Assembly (NCBI GenBank): GCA_003550305.1
Contig: QKYT01000058.1
Coordinates: 154,060 to 165,303 of the forward strand
Length of the DNA: 11,244 bases
Direction: 5' to 3'
DNA from: Glomus cerebriforme
Lineage: Eukaryota; Glomeromycota; Glomeromycetes; Glomerales; Glomeraceae
In this document: in pieces, positions 8,045 through 11,244 of the stretch
How positions within the stretch are numbered: position 1 is the first letter of the stretch
Layout of the letters: every line of letters begins with the position of its first letter
The notes under the pieces: generated by a model
What the model was told of the DNA's origin: nothing
What the model saw: the letters and a program-made list of their open reading frames with translations, nothing else
The model's database searches: none
Position numbers and translations under genes: made by a program

Positions 8045-8542
8045 TAGACAAAATCAATTCACTTCTGGGCTAAGTATTTGAACAGATTGCTCATAAGATT
8101 TTATAAAATGGAGGAAATTGTTATATTCATCATTTAAAATAATCCAATGCAGAGTTAACCATCACTATAAATAATCAGAATAAGATACTTGAATTTTCTA
8201 AAGATAGTATTAATTTGATCAAGAATGAAAAGTATTATCAGTCAAAAAAAAAAAATTTCCACCATCTAATATTCAAGTGCTTGAGAAGTATGTTAAAGAT
8301 GCGTGAGATGATATCCCACCAGAATATTATAAAAAATTAATTGACAGCATGCCGCAGAGAATTGAAATAGTTATTGCTGCAAATGGACGTAGTATTAATT
8401 ATTAATATATAATTTTTTTTACATATAATTAATAAAGGACAATCAGATTAATATATTTACTTAATAATTTTTATTTTTATTATATTATTTTATACAAAAT
8501 TTTTATTTTAAAAAATGTCCGTATACTTTTGATCGCCAACTG
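8045..8542 (+). mobile_element. 3' part of a dead Tc1/mariner transposon
   Basis: The clearest part (8256-8405) reads FPPSNIQVLEKYVKDA, a stop, then DDIPPEYYKKLIDSMP followed by QRIEIVIAANGRSINY and a stop. This is the typical C-terminus of Tc1/mariner (IS630-type) transposases, where a Trp is expected at the TGA (8304-8306). Upstream in another frame, NNQNKILEFSKDS and INLIKN (8171-8226) correspond to the region that normally carries the SPDLNPIEN motif, so the last catalytic acidic residue looks lost. The frame switches at a 12-base A run (8244-8255). Sequence before 8170 is only weakly similar. The protein ends 110 bases before the right terminal repeat, as expected. The left end was not found. 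Confidence 0.7.
8516..8542 (-). repeat. Right terminal inverted repeat of the Tc1/mariner element, next to a TA
   Basis: Read from outside inwards on the minus strand it starts CAGTTGGCGATCAAAAGT and continues ATACGGACA. This matches the usual style of Tc1/mariner ends (CAGT start, AAAAGT core). The next two bases (8543-8544) are TA, the expected target duplication. The sequence immediately beyond is helicase coding sequence. No matching left copy was found in the window. Confidence 0.7.
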
Positions 8543-8543
8543 T

Positions 8544-8816
8544 ACTTTTAAATGGTGTCAATTTCCTGTTCAACCTGCATTTGCCATGACAATTAATAAA
8601 TCTCAAGGCCAACATTAAACTGGGTTGGCTTATATCTTCCAGCTCCTGTATTTGCATATGGACAGTTGTTCAAGAGTAATATCAAGAAAAAACTTAAAGA
8701 TTCTTAATATTAAACAATTAGAAAATAATATAGATAATGTAGATAATGATTATGTAAATAATGTAAATTTAATTGAATGTACTTGCAATGTTATATATCC
8801 AGAAATTTTTCAATAA
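8544..8816 (+). pseudogene. C-terminal end of a PIF1/Helitron-type DNA helicase, disrupted
   Basis: In one frame 8544-8615 reads TFKWCQFPVQPAFAMTINKS followed by QGQ and a stop (8616-8618). The frame then shifts to VGLYLPAPVFAYGQL (8624-8668) and shifts again to SRVISRKNLKIL (8670-8705), ending ECTCNVIYPEIFQ with a stop at 8814. The FAMTINKSQGQ segment and GQL-YVAL-SR block are hallmarks of the end of PIF1 helicases (ATP-dependent 5'-3' DNA helicases, also the helicase half of Helitrons). The four residues YVAL of the last motif are missing, consistent with a deletion of about 11 bases at 8669. The upstream part is cut off by the Tc1/mariner element. It is non-functional. Helitron or cellular-type PIF1 cannot be told apart from this tail. 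Confidence 0.8.
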
Positions 8817-8924
8817 TAAAAAATAAAAATTATTTTAATTATGTTTTTTTAACCATTTATGAAGTTAAACGGGTGCATACTAGTGAATAATTAAAATAAA
8901 TTAATCAATTATTAAGTTACTAAT
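8817..8924. other. Short convergent spacer
   Basis: About 100 AT-rich bases separate the 3' end of the helicase remnant (plus) from the 3' end of the kelch remnant (minus). There is no clear polyadenylation signal or repeat. Confidence 0.5.
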
Positions 8925-10030
8925 AATGTAAATATTTAAATTACCAAAAGCAACTATCATATAATTTTCAACAAGATTTGTGGTATGAAATATGAGATTA
9001 AGTGGATTCACTTCACTAGTATTTACTGAAGGAATGGACCATTGGTAAGGGTTGGTTGTAGTATTCAATAAGCGATTGATGGATCATATGAGACTAAACT
9101 TGTTGAATAAACTCCACCATAAATTATTATTTCTCCTTTTTTATCTATAATTTGTAATTAAAAAAGTATCAAGTAATTTGAAATGGCAATAATAATAATA
9201 ATAATAAACAGAATTAACATACTTAATACAGCTGTATGACCTATTCTTAAGGTAATTGTTGCTTCAGTTGCCATCGTTGATGTCTAAGTATTCATAATTG
9301 TATTATATATATCAATCTTAAATAAATTTTGTTAGTTAAACCCAATAACAAATTACAATGATCATAACAATCATAAATTTTTTACTAAACTCTTTCATAT
9401 TAACATTATCAAAATGAATAACATTCAAATTAGATTGAAAATCTCTAATATAAATTATATTTCCATTAGGTAATAAAGTGGCAGTATAATCAATTCTAGG
9501 TAAAGAAGAATTTAATTAAGATCATGTAATCCAAATGTAAGAAACAGAATCCAAAATATTCATAGTAGCAAAAATTTGAATTGTTTGAGACATATCACTT
9601 CCACTGTAAATTTTTCCATTTTGATTAGAAACAGGTTGTAATTCTTTATGCCTAGAAGGTATCATTCCCATCATTGATGATGTTGACCATGTTTGAGTTT
9701 TAATATCAAAAGAATATACAATTGAATCTGTTAATATAGATGAATCTGGTATAATCATTACTCTGGCAAAAAAAAGTATTTTTGATTGATTGTTTCTGAT
9801 CACACTTTGACACCATACACATAAAAATGGACTTGCCGCTTTTACTACATATGGTACATTTGCCAAATCAAATGATTTAGTTAAATCTATATAAAATAAA
9901 TCTCCAGCAGTTGAGAAAGTATTCTATTTATCATAGTTCTCCCACCAAAAAACCATAATTTATTATCTATTAAATGTGTAAATCTTCTTTTTAGCATAAA
10001 TTGTGATTGAACTATATTGATATTTATTAT
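8925..10030 (-). pseudogene. Kelch-repeat (galactose oxidase-like beta-propeller) pseudogene
   Basis: On the minus strand the blades follow in order: KRRFTHLIDNKLWFFGGR (9940-10000), a frameshift near 9915, AGDLFYIDLTKSFDLANVPY, a 114-codon open part (9522-9866) with IVYSFDIKTQTWSTSSMMG and RHKELQPVSNQNGKIY. Stops follow at 9522 and 9516, then RIDYTATLLPNGNIIYI, ATITLRIGHTAVLS with a Trp-to-stop at 9284, DKKGEIIIYGGVYSTSLVSY, NPYQWSIPSV, and FHTTNLVENYMIVAFGN (8940-8991). Alternating FGG/YGG and TWS motifs mark kelch repeats, usually a protein-binding propeller. VQSQF before the first blade may be the end of a signal peptide, but no intact start is visible. Large kelch families are, as I recall, common in Rhizophagus-like genomes. 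At least four lesions make it a pseudogene. Confidence 0.85.
9188..9207. repeat. (AAT)n microsatellite inside the kelch pseudogene
   Basis: Six full AAT units plus AA replace the part where the loop before IIIYGG would be coded. On the coding (minus) strand this is a run of ATT. Expansion within the dead gene is a likely cause of the local loss of similarity. Confidence 0.85.
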
Positions 10031-10098
10031 AAAAAATTAATATAAGTTTTAATGTAACTAATGAAAATGCATATTTATAATACAGTTGAGACATTTTA

Positions 10099-10235
10099 TT
10101 ACATATCATAACAAACAAAATTTTGTGAATCAACTAGATTAGGTTGATAAGCGATGACTTTGTCACCACCAGTCCAGTTATCAATTTTTTTTTATTATCA
10201 AATTTGATATCATGAAAAATAAAAAAAAAATAACT
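10099..10235 (-). other. Unassigned open stretch upstream of the kelch remnant
   Basis: About 45 codons are open between two stops, without an ATG. The second half reads NWTGGDKVIAYQPNLVDSQN then FVCYDM and a stop (10099-10164), which looks more like protein than the AT-rich background. I do not recognise a family. It may be a remnant of another gene or chance, and it is not in an obvious relation to the kelch propeller about 80 bases downstream. Confidence 0.25.
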
Positions 10236-10390
10236 TTATAAATCTTGACTGGATAATTTAATGGGTTATATTATCTACTGTATATAGCAACAGATAAGTA
10301 AAAAAGTTAATCATATTTTTTAATAAATATTGATTCTGCTACTCATTAATCAATATTATTTCTGCTTTGTTTAAAATCAAAGTATACTAA

Positions 10391-10634
10391 GGCCATTCCA
10401 ACTTAATTGTTTATTTAACGTCCAGATTTTTTGAAAAAATTGGGGTAAATTAAACAAACTAAATAAACAAACATAATAAAATTTTGGAAATTCGATTATT
10501 ACTATATATTTATTAGCTTTCAAATTTTCTCAAAAATAGAGGAGTATATTTTACTATATGTTTATTAAATTTCAAATTTTTTTAAGAATAGAGGGGGTGG
10601 GAAACATTAAACAAATAATTAAATTGGAATGGCC
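10391..10634. mobile_element. Tourist-like (PIF/Harbinger) MITE, 244 bases, with TAA target duplication
   Basis: The ends 10391-10421 and 10604-10634 are inverted repeats of 31 bases starting GGCCATTCCAA, with four mismatches, all transitions (one is CG against TG). TAA lies directly outside both ends (10388-10390, 10635-10637). A three-base TAA/TTA duplication together with ends starting GG is typical of PIF/Harbinger elements and their Tourist-type MITEs. The interior has no coding capacity and contains a tandem duplication. The mutated ends suggest an older insertion than the MITE at 6481-6892. It needs a transposase from elsewhere; none is in the window. Confidence 0.8.
10499..10599. repeat. 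52-base tandem duplication inside the Tourist-like MITE
   Basis: TTACTATATATTTATTAG at 10499 and TTACTATATGTTTATTAA at 10551 begin two copies that share TTTCAAATTTT and AATAGAGG. The offset is 52 bases. Copy 2 ends in a G-rich GAGGGGGTGGG next to the right terminal repeat, which copy 1 lacks. Confidence 0.75.
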
Positions 10635-10717
10635 TAATCAACATATTTATATTTAATATTGAATTACAAAATTTATTGATTATAGGAGGAAAAAAAAACT
10701 CTTTCTCCTTCATTTTA

Positions 10718-11226
10718 TTAAGAAAACTGCAGTAAAAAAGAAAATTTTTTTATGAAAATAAAAGAAAATATGAGAGCACTTTTATCATAAAATATTTTAG
10801 TATTTATAAATTTGTTTTCATCTTTAACCAATTTACTTTTGTAATTATCTGTTTTTACACATAATATTTTACATGACTTATACCTTTTTACTCTTTTTAT
10901 ATATTCTCCTCCCATAATACCCTCCAGCATTATTTTTCCACCTTCGATTCTGTGTTTGTTTTTGTATTCTCAAATTATTATCTTCAAATATTATTATATC
11001 ATTTTTCTTTTNTCCTTTATNTTATATACATTTTCTAATAAACAATTACTCCACTCAGTTTATTTTAATTNACTGATCCTTATACTGGTTGTAATATCCA
11101 CTTCTTAAATATAAATCATATAAGTCTTTTACTCCATATAGATCTTTATCAAATAAAATGCTGTTTGGAATGCTTATCGCTAATCCAACCTTTATTAAAT
11201 TTTTTCTAACTTATCTGTTGTGTCAC
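10718..11226 (-). pseudogene. Degraded coding stretch, perhaps from a LINE-type retrotransposon
   Basis: The minus strand near the right edge reads LIKVGLAISIPNSILFDKDL then YGVKDLYDLYLRSGYYNQY (about 11080-11196). Stops follow and then further protein-like pieces IQKQTQNRRWKNNAGGYYGR (10917-10976), and in another frame YKSCKILCVKTDNYKSKL (about 10828-10881). The KDLYGVKDLYDLY part resembles the region after the reverse transcriptase domain in LINE-like proteins of AT-rich fungi, but this is a weak recollection. Three undetermined bases (11012, 11021, 11071) lie inside. An unknown decayed gene is an equal alternative. The 70-codon open piece at 10718-10930 is the longest intact part. Confidence 0.35.
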
Positions 11227-11244
11227 TTTTTAATCATTATCTTT

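Noticed and set aside
10081..10097. TACAGTTGAGACATTTT as a missing Tc1/mariner end
   Set aside because: Only the first eight bases match the repeat at 8516-8542, the position is on the wrong side, and no transposase lies between.
1..11244. CRISPR array, bacterial operon or phage region
   Set aside because: There are no regularly spaced repeats, no bacterial ribosome-binding pattern, and all recognised fragments are eukaryotic transposon or kelch remnants.

Overview
The window looks like a transposon-rich stretch of a very AT-rich eukaryotic genome. The closest match I can suggest from memory is an arbuscular mycorrhizal fungus of the Rhizophagus type (Glomeromycotina). The reasons are the base composition (roughly three quarters A+T by eye), the mix of decayed parts (a kelch-repeat gene, a PIF1/Helitron-type helicase tail, a Tc1/mariner transposase tail, a LINE, a zinc-knuckle transposase-like tail), and the absence of bacterial gene organisation. 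The species call is inference. No intact gene lies wholly inside the window.

Layout. Bases 1-79 carry a probable exon on the minus strand of a gene running off the left edge. Bases 80-2700 are non-coding, A/T-homopolymer-rich, and unusually rich in CpG. From about 2710 the character changes. About 2.5 copies of a 121-base tandem repeat, with Ns in the second copy, lead into a purine-rich, dead LINE (3040-3780). Then come AT-rich spacer with an 88-base tandem duplication (4541-4690), a GC-rich island of about 250 bases (4872-5123), a minus-strand zinc-knuckle pseudogene (5285-5760), and a MITE with perfect 25-base terminal inverted repeats (about 6481-6892).

The right part is a nest of dead elements. 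The end of a Tc1/mariner element (about 8045-8542) with its right terminal repeat abuts a TA dinucleotide inside a PIF1-type helicase gene, whose C-terminal end continues to 8816. A kelch-repeat pseudogene converges on it from the other strand (8925-10030). A second, Tourist-like MITE (10391-10634) has a TAA target duplication. A poorly recognisable minus-strand fragment, perhaps from a reverse transcriptase element, reaches the right edge.

The elements show different ages. The LINE, Tc1, helicase, kelch and zinc-knuckle copies are broken by stops and frameshifts and are almost empty of CpG. The MITE at 6481-6892 and the GC-rich island keep many CpGs, which suggests later arrival or escape from methylation-driven decay. 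I did not find an undescribed multi-gene system. The points most worth checking are the CpG boundary near 2.7 kb, the two MITEs, the tandem hairpin repeat and the GC-rich island.
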